Assembly: GCA_035653615.1 (NCBI GenBank) | Contig: DASRBN010000019.1 | Span: forward strand, 124,001 to 188,000 | From: Ktedonobacteraceae bacterium | GTDB lineage: Bacteria > Chloroflexota > Ktedonobacteria > Ktedonobacterales > Ktedonobacteraceae | Reading direction: 5' to 3' | DNA length: 64,000 nt | Shown: in pieces, positions 16,914 to 25,031 of the stretch | How positions within the stretch are numbered: position 1 is the stretch's first letter | How the letters are laid out: each line of letters opens with the position of its first letter | The notes under the pieces: generated by a model | Seen by the model: the letters and a program-made list of their open reading frames with translations, nothing else | Told to the model about the DNA's origin: nothing | Databases searched by the model: none | Translations under genes and position numbers: made by a program

Positions 16914-17217
16914 TTAGTTTCAATTCCTACCGGGAAGTCGGGAAAAGGCCCGGTTCCTGCCGCTTCTCATAGCGAGGGTATACGCTTAAACCCGAAAGAG
17001 TCAAGCGGAAAGGCAATAGGCATAGCCGAACCATAAGGTACTTTAGTACCAAAAAGGGAGTCCGGTAGCTCACAAAACCCAAATTTGTAGTAACCTAGAC
17101 TTAGTTAGTTTCAATCCTCAGCGGGAAGTTGGGAAAAGGTCCAGTGCCTGCCGCTTCTCCATGGGGAGAGTATAGTGGCCAAACCCGAACATGTCAAGGG
17201 CAAATGCACTGGACCTT
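16911..17217 (+). ncRNA. Candidate structured RNA, two tandem imperfect copies
   Basis: Two related blocks begin at 16911 and 17102, 191 bases apart. Both read TAGTTAGTTTCAAT, then a CGGGAAGTYGGGAAAAGG core, CCTGCCGCTTCTC, GTATA, AAACCCGAA and GTCAAG. In copy 2 a perfect 12-bp pair (17136-17147 with 17206-17217) encloses a CTTCTCC/GGAGAG hairpin. Between the copies lies GGTACTTTAGTACC. This keeps motif order while the stems vary, as in a folded RNA. It fills the gap between yajQ and the large TPR gene; strand is assumed from the neighbours. It could also be a mobile repeat. Confidence 0.4.
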
Positions 17218-17363
17218 CTAGCGTATGCAGTGCGAGGCATGGTAAAGATGGCGTGGCCCGCGAGGGCTTCTATCGCGTCTCCAAAGCTGCACTATACAGC
17301 AAAGACGGCATGACATCCCACCGGATGCCATAGGCGACTCATAGACCAGAAAGTGAACCTTTC

Positions 17364-20300
17364 ATGCCTGGGAACAGACAAGTTTTCAGTACAGCAATGA
17401 ATGCGGCGGATCGCTATCGTTGGGATAGCCAGTGGCCTGAGGCGGCGGCAGAATACCAGCGAGCGCTAGGGGAGTTCCCAGACGACGCGGCGGCACGAAG
17501 TGGATTGGGGTTCTGTTACATGCAGACCAAGCAGTGGCAGCAGGCCCTGAATGAGTACGAACACATTCTCAAGCGCGACCCCAGCAATGTGATTGCCTTG
17601 AGCAAGACCGCCGAACTCTACGTTATTCTTAACCGGCGTGGCGATGCCTATAAAGCGTATCTCCACCTGGCAGAGTTATATTCGCAGGCGGGGCAGGGAG
17701 CGCGCGCGGAAGCTGCCTGGCAGAGGGCCGTTCAGTTATCTCCCGGCAATCCAGAGCCGCATGAGCGCCTCGCCACCTATTATAGTGGAAAAAAAGATCT
17801 AAGTATGATGATTCAGGAGCGCCTGGCTGCCGCGCAGGGCTACCTGGCACGTAATGAGAGCGCGGCAGCAAAGGCTCAATGTGAAGAAATACTGCGCCTG
17901 GACGCAACCAATACGCAGGCGCAACAGCTTCTCGCTCGCATAAGAGGGCAAAAGCAAACCTCAGGTTCTCTCGCACAGGGAGCCGATGCGGCCTTACCGT
18001 CTACAGCGGAGCCGCAGAGTAGAGCTTCTGGCCCGCTAGCGGCGGCAGGCAATTCTGCGACTGAAATCGTTACAATGAGCAATATAAGCGGAGGTAATAC
18101 TGGCATCATGGGTAATATGGGCAGCGCGGGTAATTTTAATGGGGGAGCTAATCCTGGTCCGGCTATGACGGCCGGCGCCGGAATGGGTCCTGGCCCTCGT
18201 AAACGAATCACAGCAAGCCAGGTCACGGGCGTGCTCCAGCAGGCTCAGACTTTTCAGACCCAGGGGCGTTTTAACGATGCTATCGACCTCTGCGAACAGA
18301 TTCTTGAGAGCGGCTTCGACCGGCCCGACGCGCGCTATTTCCTGGGCTGGCTCTATCAGGAACAGAGGCGCTGGGATGACGCCATCCGCCAGTTCCAGAC
18401 CCTGCTGAACGATCCTGACTATGCCCTGTCCTGCTATTACGCGTTAGGACAGTGCTACCGCGCGCGCGGCGATTTACGCACCGCTACCATGCACTTCGAC
18501 GAGGCCGTTGATAGAGTCAACCTGGATGTCTTGACCGAAGAAGAATCCGAGCAACTGGTGCAGCTTTGCCAGGAGGCAGCAGAGGCCCACCGGCAGCTAG
18601 GCGAGATGGAACAGGCCTTTACGGTCTATAACGCGCTGCTGGGTTTCTTGCGCAGCCGCGGGTGGAACGAGAAAGTTGTCCAGGTCGAGTTCATGCTGAA
18701 GCAGTTGCAGAACATGCCCGCTTCACCCCCTGCTCAGGCGAGGCCGCAAACTTCCACGCCTTTCCCGCAGGCGGTCTCCAATATGCAATCGCCGGCGCAG
18801 CCGATGCAGCCGGAAACACCGCCTCATGGCAGCAGAGCGCCTATGATGCCCGCAGAGCAGATGCCAACAATGCAACAGCCGTTCGTGCCTCAAGCGCCAA
18901 ATCAAAATGTGACCGATGCCGCGACGATGGCATTTAACGCGAACGGTATGCCGCCGATGCCCCCAGCGCCTCCGGCCCCTAATCAGGCCAATGGCGTGCC
19001 TCCCACCGTTTCCATACCGCCCGCGGCAGCCGGTACGCTCGGAGAACTGCCGGACTGGTTGACCGGAATCCTGAACGACGCGGATAAGACGACGCCTGCT
19101 AATAAACAGCCTGCGCCACCTGCTCCTGCGCCGCCCCAGGCACAACCTCCCGTCATTGAGCAGCCAACCATTCAGCAGGTCCTGCCCGCGAATGCGCCTG
19201 CGCAACCCGCAGCTGCTGAAGTGACGAAACGGGCGGAAGAGCCGGCGGCAGAGGCCTCGACCTCGTGGTTGACAGATGGTGGAAAGCCCGCTAACACGAC
19301 ACGCGCCTTGCCGCAGGACCAGGCTCCAGCAGTACCCGCGGCGCAGGATGTCTTTGTAGCGCCTCCTCCCCTGGAATCTTCACCGGCGGCGTCTCCACCT
19401 GCGCCCGCTGCCCAACCAACCCAGGTCATGCAGCCCGCGGCCTCACAACCGGAGCCTGCTGCTGCCAGTGCATCCGCGGCGAGTGCTCCTGTTGTGGATA
19501 AGCCCATGTCACCGGCAGCTCCTCCAGAAGTGCCCGCGGCGCCAGAGGTGCCGGGGATACCGGCCACTCCGAAGCTTGAGCCGGTAATCGAACAGGCCAG
19601 CCCGGTACTGCAAGTTCCAGGCGCGAAAAGTTCGAAGAGTACCGCGGAAGACCTGTTGAGCCAGATAGCGGGAACCGCCGGGAAAGATGAGCAGGTTGCC
19701 GATTCCGTCCTGGCCAGCACCGCCAACCTGCCAGAGAAGACTCGCCTGCAGGTGGTGCAGTCCATGCAGGATATCCAGCGCTACATCGATCATGGCCTGC
19801 TCATTCCTGCCGCCGAAGAGTGCCTGCGCGTCATCGATATGGCCCCGCAATACCTGGATATTCACCAGGTCCTGTGCGAAATCTACGTGCGCCAGGGCAA
19901 GATCGAACAGGCGATTACGAAGTATGCCATTCTGATTGATACCTACATCGTCAGCGGGCGTATCGATGATGCCATCGCCACCTACCGCCGCATCCTGCAA
20001 CTGGAGCCGGATAACCTGACGTACCGCATGCGCCTGATCAGCCTGCTGGCATCGCAGGGCAACAGGGAAGATTTACTGCGCGAGCGCACGCTGGCCGCGG
20101 AGTCCTACTTGCGCCTGGGTTATATGGACCGCGCGCTGACCGAACTTGAGCAGGCCTTGCAGGAAAACCCGACCAACGTGCCCACGCGCCTGAACTACGC
20201 GCTGGCCCTGCAGAAGTTGGGGCGTTCCCAGCAGGCAGTCGCGGAATACCAGCGCGTCTTGCAGGTAGACCCGCGCAACATCACCGCCCTGGTGCGCTGG

Positions 20301-21539
20301 CATATCGCCATGATTACCGGCATTGGCACGCCGCGTGCCACCACGCTGGAAGTGTTGAGCCGCATTCGCTGGCAATTGCGCGGCGAGGGCCTGAAAAACT
20401 ACGATATGGTAGTGCGCGAGTATAACGCGGCGGCAGAAATTTATCCCAATAATGCCGATGTGCGTTTCGCGCTTGGACAGGTTCACCAGCAGTCCGGCAA
20501 TTTCGACCGGGCAATCGATGCCTATCAGCTGGCGATGCGCGATAGCTCGTTTGAAGTGATGGCGCGTGTCAGTTCGGCGCGGTGCCTGCTCGCACAGGGC
20601 AAGCTCGAAGCTGCTATCCAGCAACTCGAACAGGCGCTGCAAGTCGTGCGCACCGGGGCGAAAGGTTCCATCGATCCTGCCGCGTGGGCAGCTCGTCCCC
20701 GCGAAGAGGGTGAAGAACATCAGGCGCCGGAAGTCGAAATCTCCCTGGCGCTGGCGAAAGCCTATGGGCGCGCCGGCAAGCAGGAGAAAATGGAAGCCAT
20801 CCTGCGCCGCGTGAAGCAAAAAACCTCTTACCAGGATGAAGTTGCCTCGACGCTGGCCGAGATTTCCGCGCGCCAGAGCGACCTCAACGCAGCCCTACAA
20901 GAATATGCTGAGCTGGCCCGCCAGTATCGCAGCAAGCGCCAGGTGGATAACGCGCTCACCGTCCTGAAGGAGATGGCGCAGCTCGCCCCGCAGGATCCGC
21001 GCGCGCACGCCGAACTTGCCGACATCTATATTAACCGTGGCCTGCTTGACGAAGGCATCGCTGAACTGCGCTTGCTGGCCGATATCTACCTGCGCAATGA
21101 CCAGTTTGACGAGGCCGGTGAAACACTCCAGCGTATCGGCAACATCAATTCCGAGATGGGCAACACCGAAGAGGCCTTTATGAACCTGCGGCGCGCCGTT
21201 GAACTGAAGCCCGACGACATGGGCCTGCTGCGCGAAGTGGTTGCCTATGCCTGGCAGATCGGACGCCCAAAAGAGGCCGCCGAATACCAGGAAATCATCG
21301 CCCGCCACTACTTTGAGACGCAGCAGGTGAAGGAAGCCGTCGCCGCCCTGCAGCAGTTGATCGCGCTTGATCGTCACAACTACGAGGCCTACGACATGCT
21401 TGGGCAAACCTACCAATCCGTGGGCGAATACGAGCAGGCCAGCCGCGTCTATAAAAATCTTGCCAAAGTGAATCCGGATAGCGCTATTGCCCGCGAACGC
21501 CTCGCCTCGCTGCAAGAATTGCGGGCAAAGAGCTTTTGA
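17364..21539 (+). CDS. Large tetratricopeptide-repeat protein (1391 aa)
   Basis: A 1391-residue cytoplasmic scaffold. TPR blocks lie at about residues 1-195, 285-450 and 800-1391. They are separated by a Gly/Met/Ala linker (about 200-280) and a very Pro/Ala/Gln-rich stretch (about 450-770) likely to be disordered. TPR units are plain, for example AYQLAMRDSSF, YNAAAEIYPNNADVRFALGQ, and YKNLAKVNPDSA at the end. There is no catalytic domain, signal peptide or membrane helix. It probably assembles a complex, but no partner is shown by context: the R2-like oxidase gene downstream is separated by 97 bases with its own folded leader. The start at 17364 keeps the first TPR helix intact. Confidence 0.85.
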   Translation: MPGNRQVFSTAMNAADRYRWDSQWPEAAAEYQRALGEFPDDAAARSGLGFCYMQTKQWQQALNEYEHILKRDPSNVIALSKTAELYVILNRRGDAYKAYLHLAELYSQAGQGARAEAAWQRAVQLSPGNPEPHERLATYYSGKKDLSMMIQERLAAAQGYLARNESAAAKAQCEEILRLDATNTQAQQLLARIRGQKQTSGSLAQGADAALPSTAEPQSRASGPLAAAGNSATEIVTMSNISGGNTGIMGNMGSAGNFNGGANPGPAMTAGAGMGPGPRKRITASQVTGVLQQAQTFQTQGRFNDAIDLCEQILESGFDRPDARYFLGWLYQEQRRWDDAIRQFQTLLNDPDYALSCYYALGQCYRARGDLRTATMHFDEAVDRVNLDVLTEEESEQLVQLCQEAAEAHRQLGEMEQAFTVYNALLGFLRSRGWNEKVVQVEFMLKQLQNMPASPPAQARPQTSTPFPQAVSNMQSPAQPMQPETPPHGSRAPMMPAEQMPTMQQPFVPQAPNQNVTDAATMAFNANGMPPMPPAPPAPNQANGVPPTVSIPPAAAGTLGELPDWLTGILNDADKTTPANKQPAPPAPAPPQAQPPVIEQPTIQQVLPANAPAQPAAAEVTKRAEEPAAEASTSWLTDGGKPANTTRALPQDQAPAVPAAQDVFVAPPPLESSPAASPPAPAAQPTQVMQPAASQPEPAAASASAASAPVVDKPMSPAAPPEVPAAPEVPGIPATPKLEPVIEQASPVLQVPGAKSSKSTAEDLLSQIAGTAGKDEQVADSVLASTANLPEKTRLQVVQSMQDIQRYIDHGLLIPAAEECLRVIDMAPQYLDIHQVLCEIYVRQGKIEQAITKYAILIDTYIVSGRIDDAIATYRRILQLEPDNLTYRMRLISLLASQGNREDLLRERTLAAESYLRLGYMDRALTELEQALQENPTNVPTRLNYALALQKLGRSQQAVAEYQRVLQVDPRNITALVRWHIAMITGIGTPRATTLEVLSRIRWQLRGEGLKNYDMVVREYNAAAEIYPNNADVRFALGQVHQQSGNFDRAIDAYQLAMRDSSFEVMARVSSARCLLAQGKLEAAIQQLEQALQVVRTGAKGSIDPAAWAARPREEGEEHQAPEVEISLALAKAYGRAGKQEKMEAILRRVKQKTSYQDEVASTLAEISARQSDLNAALQEYAELARQYRSKRQVDNALTVLKEMAQLAPQDPRAHAELADIYINRGLLDEGIAELRLLADIYLRNDQFDEAGETLQRIGNINSEMGNTEEAFMNLRRAVELKPDDMGLLREVVAYAWQIGRPKEAAEYQEIIARHYFETQQVKEAVAALQQLIALDRHNYEAYDMLGQTYQSVGEYEQASRVYKNLAKVNPDSAIARERLASLQELRAKSF

Positions 21540-21551
21540 CGAACTGGCACT

Positions 21552-21628
21552 CTACCTTTCTTTCGGGTACAATGATCACGTACTGTTGTGATCGCCATGC
21601 TCTTTACGCTTACGCCGAAAGAAGGTAG
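21552..21628 (+). promoter_or_regulatory. Folded leader before the R2lox gene
   Basis: CTACCTTTCTTTCGG-type text at 21552-21566 nearly pairs with CCGAAAGAAGGTAG at 21615-21628. It encloses GATCAC/GTGATC (21574-21579 with 21588-21593). The right outer arm contains the GAAGG ribosome binding site of the next gene, so the fold would hide it. Confidence 0.4.
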
Positions 21629-21636
21629 CCACATTC

Positions 21637-22554
21637 ATGTTTTACACGGTTCACGAGGCATTCGCGACAACCAGCGAACGCGGCCTGCGCCATGACATCC
21701 TCCCCATGCGCCTGTATCACAAGGCCAAAAAGTTAGGTATATGGGACCCGCGCAGTATCGATTTTACGCAAGACATCCTTGATTGGCAGCGCTGCACCGA
21801 CGAAGAGAAGCAAACGCTGCTACAGCTCGCTTCGCTCTTTCAAGCCGGTGAGGAGAGCGTGACCCTCGATTTGCTGCCATTGCTAATGGTGGTAGCGCAA
21901 GAGGGACGCCTGGAAGAGGAAATGTTTCTCACCACATTTTTGTGGGAAGAGGCCAAGCACACCGAATTCTTCCGCCGTTTCCTGGACGAGGTAGCGCAGG
22001 AACATGGAGATCTGCACCAGTTTCACACGCCCAGTTACCGCCGCATCTTCTATGAAGAACTCCCGCAGGCCATGCACGCCCTGCTCACCGACACCTCACC
22101 GGCAGCGCAATTGCGTGCCTCAATCACCTATAATATGATTGTCGAGGGAGTGCTGGCGGAGACCGGCTATCACGCGTACTTCAACATGCTGGATCGCAAC
22201 AACATCATGCCCGGACTCAAACAGGGCGTGGGTTTGATCAAGCGCGACGAATCGCGGCACCTGGCCTATGGCGTGTTTCTCATCTCTCGCCTCGTCGCCC
22301 AGGACAAATCGCTCTGGCCATTCGTAGAACAGCAAATGAACATGCTGCTGGTTCCCGCGCTTGGTGTGGTGACGGAACTCTACGAGGGCTACGAGGATAC
22401 CACTGAACTGCCTTTCGGGTTGAGCATGGAAGAATACGTCAACTACGCAACCGGCCAGTTCAGCAAGCGCTTCACCAGGATTGAACGCGCGCGCGAGCAA
22501 ACCCTGGAGCAACTCTACCAGACACCAGGATCAGAGGTCGTTGAGGAAGAATAG
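21637..22554 (+). CDS. R2-like ligand-binding oxidase (R2lox)
   Basis: A 305-residue ferritin-fold protein with a dimetal site. Every key residue known from the Geobacillus R2loxI enzyme is present with a constant offset of three: metal ligands E72, E105, H108, E170, E205 and H208, and the cross-linking pair V75 and Y165. In that family a Mn/Fe cofactor forms an unusual Tyr-Val ether bond and a fatty acid binds nearby. The substrate is unknown. It is not a ribonucleotide reductase R2 subunit, and no large subunit lies nearby. The ATG at 21637 follows GAAGG. A 35-bp palindrome starts five bases after its stop. Confidence 0.93.
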   Translation: MFYTVHEAFATTSERGLRHDILPMRLYHKAKKLGIWDPRSIDFTQDILDWQRCTDEEKQTLLQLASLFQAGEESVTLDLLPLLMVVAQEGRLEEEMFLTTFLWEEAKHTEFFRRFLDEVAQEHGDLHQFHTPSYRRIFYEELPQAMHALLTDTSPAAQLRASITYNMIVEGVLAETGYHAYFNMLDRNNIMPGLKQGVGLIKRDESRHLAYGVFLISRLVAQDKSLWPFVEQQMNMLLVPALGVVTELYEGYEDTTELPFGLSMEEYVNYATGQFSKRFTRIERAREQTLEQLYQTPGSEVVEEE

Positions 22555-22559
22555 GAACC

Positions 22560-22638
22560 AGGGCGACCGCGAGGGTACATCCCTACCCTGCACGCGATAT
22601 GCTCGTGCAGGGTAGGGATGTACCCTCGCGGTCGCCCT
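22560..22638. terminator. Perfect 35-bp palindrome between R2lox and modC
   Basis: Arms 22560-22594 and 22604-22638 match perfectly over 35 bp around a 9-base loop. The arm reads AGGGCGACCGCGAGGGTACA at its outer end. It separates two genes of the same strand and ends 12 bases before the modC start, so it may both stop R2lox transcription and shape the modC leader. No T run follows. Confidence 0.7.
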
Positions 22639-22650
22639 AGAGGCTTATAC

Positions 22651-24072
22651 ATGCTAACAGTCAATCTCCAGCATCGCCTGGGCAATTTTCACCTGTCCGT
22701 CGATTTTCAGGTGCCGCTGAATCTCACCGTGCTTTTCGGCTTCTCAGGAGCCGGCAAAAGCCTGACCTTGCGCGCTCTGGCCGGCCTGCTGCATCCCGAA
22801 CGCGGCTCTATCTCCATCGATGGAGAGGTGCTTTTCGACAGCGCTTCGGGCATTGACCTGCCGCCCCAGGAGCGCCGTATAGGGTATGTGCCGCAGCATT
22901 ACGCCCTCTTCCCGCATCTCAACGTCGTCGAAAATATCCTCTTCGCGCTGCCCCGCCGCTCCTACTGGCCCGGCAGCCGCCGGATAGATGCGGCCCACAA
23001 AGCGCGGCTGGACGAACTGCTCGCGGCCCTCGAATTAGAGGGATTGGAGCGCCGCTACCCGGCCACCCTCTCCGGCGGCCAGCAGCAGCGAATCGCCCTG
23101 GCGCGCGCACTGATGGCCGAACCCCGCCTGCTATTACTCGATGAGCCATTCAACGCCCTCGACGTATCGGTACGCGAGCGCCTTCGCGACACCTTGAGAC
23201 AATTCCAGCGCCATTTCGCCATACCCATCGTGCTTGTCACCCACGACCACACCGAAGTACAGCAACTCGCCGACCAGGTAGTAGTGCTGCAACGGGGTCA
23301 GGTCGCCCAGGTAGGCAGCGTCCAGCAGATCTTTCTCTCACCCGCCACATCCACCGTAGCCCGTCTCGCCGGCCAGGACAACCTCTTCAGCGCCCATCTC
23401 GCCGCACCACCACCCGATCAACCCCACGCCCCCGCCAAAGCGCTCCTCCTGAACCCATCGCCCGCCGATTCATCGGCCCCCACAGCGCAGCCGCGTAGGG
23501 GCCGATTGATCGCGCCCAGCGCCGATTTATCGGCCCCCGAGGTGCAGCCACGTAGGGGCCGATTGATCGCGCCCAGCGCCGATTTATCGGCCCCTGCTTC
23601 TATCGCCTCGGTGCAGCACAGCAAAGCGCGTTTCAATCCTTCGGCCCCTTTGCGCACCTCTACCACCCCCGCAAAACTTGCCGATCCCATTTCAATCGCC
23701 CCGGCCCCCTGGCTCCCACTCCCCTCCACTATAGCTTCATTGCCAACATCCACATCCCCAATCACCGGCTGCATTCTCAACGACGAAGTTCAGGTGCAAC
23801 GCTGGCCCGGTTCCACTATGCCGCCTGCCTGGACAGAGCGCGGCTCCGCACAATGGCCTGCGGAACTGCTGGAAGCGCAGGTACAGGGACCCTCGATGCG
23901 CCTGCTTGTGCGACCGCAATGCATGCCCCGGCCATCAGCCCAGGACATCGCAGAAAGCGCCATCTTGAAAATCTACCTGAGCAGGACTCAATGGCGCGAG
24001 GTCGAAGTAATGCCCGGCGAAATGCTTTTGCTGGAAATTGGCCCGGAAGCGATCCACGTGTTCGCGAAATAA
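22651..24072 (+). CDS. modC: Molybdate-type ABC transporter ATP-binding protein
   Basis: A 473-residue ATPase of the ModC/PotA group. The nucleotide-binding domain has Walker A GFSGAGKS, signature LSGGQQQR, Walker B LLLLDEPFNALD and switch LVTHD. The C-terminal 120 residues resemble a regulatory TOBE-type domain (LLEAQVQGPSMRLLVRPQ). Between them lies a long Pro/Ala/Ser linker that contains two in-frame copies of the dispersed DNA repeat, read as RRGRLIAPSADLSAP. The start is ATG at 22651, after AGAGG and outside the palindrome. No permease is adjacent; ModA and ModB at 35.4-37.3 kb lack an ATPase and are the natural partners. The last codons lie in a palindrome. Confidence 0.88.
   Translation: MLTVNLQHRLGNFHLSVDFQVPLNLTVLFGFSGAGKSLTLRALAGLLHPERGSISIDGEVLFDSASGIDLPPQERRIGYVPQHYALFPHLNVVENILFALPRRSYWPGSRRIDAAHKARLDELLAALELEGLERRYPATLSGGQQQRIALARALMAEPRLLLLDEPFNALDVSVRERLRDTLRQFQRHFAIPIVLVTHDHTEVQQLADQVVVLQRGQVAQVGSVQQIFLSPATSTVARLAGQDNLFSAHLAAPPPDQPHAPAKALLLNPSPADSSAPTAQPRRGRLIAPSADLSAPEVQPRRGRLIAPSADLSAPASIASVQHSKARFNPSAPLRTSTTPAKLADPISIAPAPWLPLPSTIASLPTSTSPITGCILNDEVQVQRWPGSTMPPAWTERGSAQWPAELLEAQVQGPSMRLLVRPQCMPRPSAQDIAESAILKIYLSRTQWREVEVMPGEMLLLEIGPEAIHVFAK
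23494..23594. repeat. Two in-frame dispersed repeats inside modC
   Basis: A 44-base unit starting CGTAGGGGCCGATTGATCG occurs at 23494-23537 and 23551-23594 with a period of 57 bases, or 19 codons. Both copies keep the reading frame and encode the same peptide. The inserts lie in the linker between the ATPase and the C-terminal domain. An inverted half-unit precedes them near 23464-23480. Confidence 0.85.
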
Positions 24073-24116
24073 AGCGGCACGCGAGCAATGCGCGTGCCGC
24101 TTTATTTCGCGAACAC
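24058..24116. terminator. Perfect 26-bp palindrome between modC and a TPR gene
   Basis: Arms 24058-24083 and 24091-24116 match over 26 bp with a 7-base loop. The left arm contains the last codons and the TAA stop of modC. The right arm ends four bases before the stop of the convergent TPR gene. It can act as a terminator for both genes. Confidence 0.75.
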
Positions 24117-24119
24117 CCT

Positions 24120-25031
24120 CTATCCTAAACTCCGTAACACGTTCTGCACCTTGTTGAGGTCGTTCATCACGCGCTGGATCTGCGGCTCCATGTATTGCGA
24201 GCGGAAAATGTACAGCGCGGCCTGGTAGCAGAGCGCCGCATTGCGCAGGTTCGCCTCGCGGTCTCCCGCCAGCAGGTCGCGGTAAGCGTTGCCGCGATTG
24301 TACTGCGTCACCGCCCAATCGATGGGCAACGTATCGCGCGTGAACACCTTCAATGCCGCCTCGTAGCTGGCAATAGCTTTGAGCAGGTTTTCTTGCAGCC
24401 TCTCATGAGAGACGATGCTGTAGGCATTGCCCAGATTGTGCTGCGTCCTGGCCCAATCGATGGGGAAATTCTCGCGGTTATACACCCTCAAAGCCGCGTC
24501 GAAGCAGGCAATAGCCTTTTCGAGATTCTGCTGCTCGTCCTCGCCCAGCAAATTATAATAGGCGTTGCCGAGGTTATGCTGCGTCCTGGCCCACTCCACC
24601 GGAAACCTTTCGTAGCTATAGACCTCGAGCGCGGCCTGAAAACAAGCAATAGCATACCTGAGCGTCGCCTGCTGTTCCGCGCCATGCAGCGAGGCATACG
24701 CATTGCCGAGGTTATGCTGCGTCTCCGCCCATTGCCTGGGAAACGCCTCGCGCGTGAAGACCTGCAGAGCCGCCTCATAGCAATCAATGGCCTGCGACAG
24801 GTTCGCCTGCCGTTCCGTGTTGAGCAGCTTACGATGTGCATTCCCCAGCCCTAGCTGTATAGCCGCCCATTCCTGGGGAAATGCCTCGCGTGTAAAAACT
24901 TCTAACGCTTGCCGGAAGCAGGCAATGGCCTTTTTCAGATTAGCCTGTCGATCCCCATCGAGAGAAGTGCTATAGGTGAGTCCGAGCTGGTATTGAATAT
25001 TGGCATCTTTCCGCACATCACGTTCGATCAT
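24120..25031 (-). CDS. Tetratricopeptide-repeat protein with regular 49-residue units
   Basis: A 303-residue cytoplasmic protein built of about six near-identical units of 49 residues. Each unit holds WA.TQ.NLGNAY, then an acidic loop with NL..AI.C, then AAL.V(F/Y) and an AFP-type turn. This is the long-spaced TPR form found in many Chloroflexota and cyanobacterial proteins, often next to CHAT or kinase domains, but none is attached here. It has no enzyme domain and should bind protein. The start is ATG at 25031, after AAAGGGG; a GTG further upstream is less well supported. It faces modC across a shared palindrome. Confidence 0.8.
   Translation of the reverse strand: MIERDVRKDANIQYQLGLTYSTSLDGDRQANLKKAIACFRQALEVFTREAFPQEWAAIQLGLGNAHRKLLNTERQANLSQAIDCYEAALQVFTREAFPRQWAETQHNLGNAYASLHGAEQQATLRYAIACFQAALEVYSYERFPVEWARTQHNLGNAYYNLLGEDEQQNLEKAIACFDAALRVYNRENFPIDWARTQHNLGNAYSIVSHERLQENLLKAIASYEAALKVFTRDTLPIDWAVTQYNRGNAYRDLLAGDREANLRNAALCYQAALYIFRSQYMEPQIQRVMNDLNKVQNVLRSLG

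Noticed and set aside
16911-17000. Cobalamin riboswitch
   Set aside because: The GGGAA and CCGC boxes are in similar order, but the GGTGAAA and CCCGCAACTGT cores are absent and the neighbours have no B12 link.
16911-17140. GTTTCAAT-type text in two copies that recalls CRISPR repeats
   Set aside because: Only two imperfect copies 191 bases apart, with similarity far beyond 35 bases and no regular spacers or cas genes.
20073-20819. 248-codon minus-strand frame
   Set aside because: Antisense to the large TPR gene; composition follows the other strand.
21637-22554. Ribonucleotide reductase small subunit
   Set aside because: Residue pattern including the Val-Tyr pair fits R2lox; no large subunit gene is near and the radical Tyr arrangement differs.
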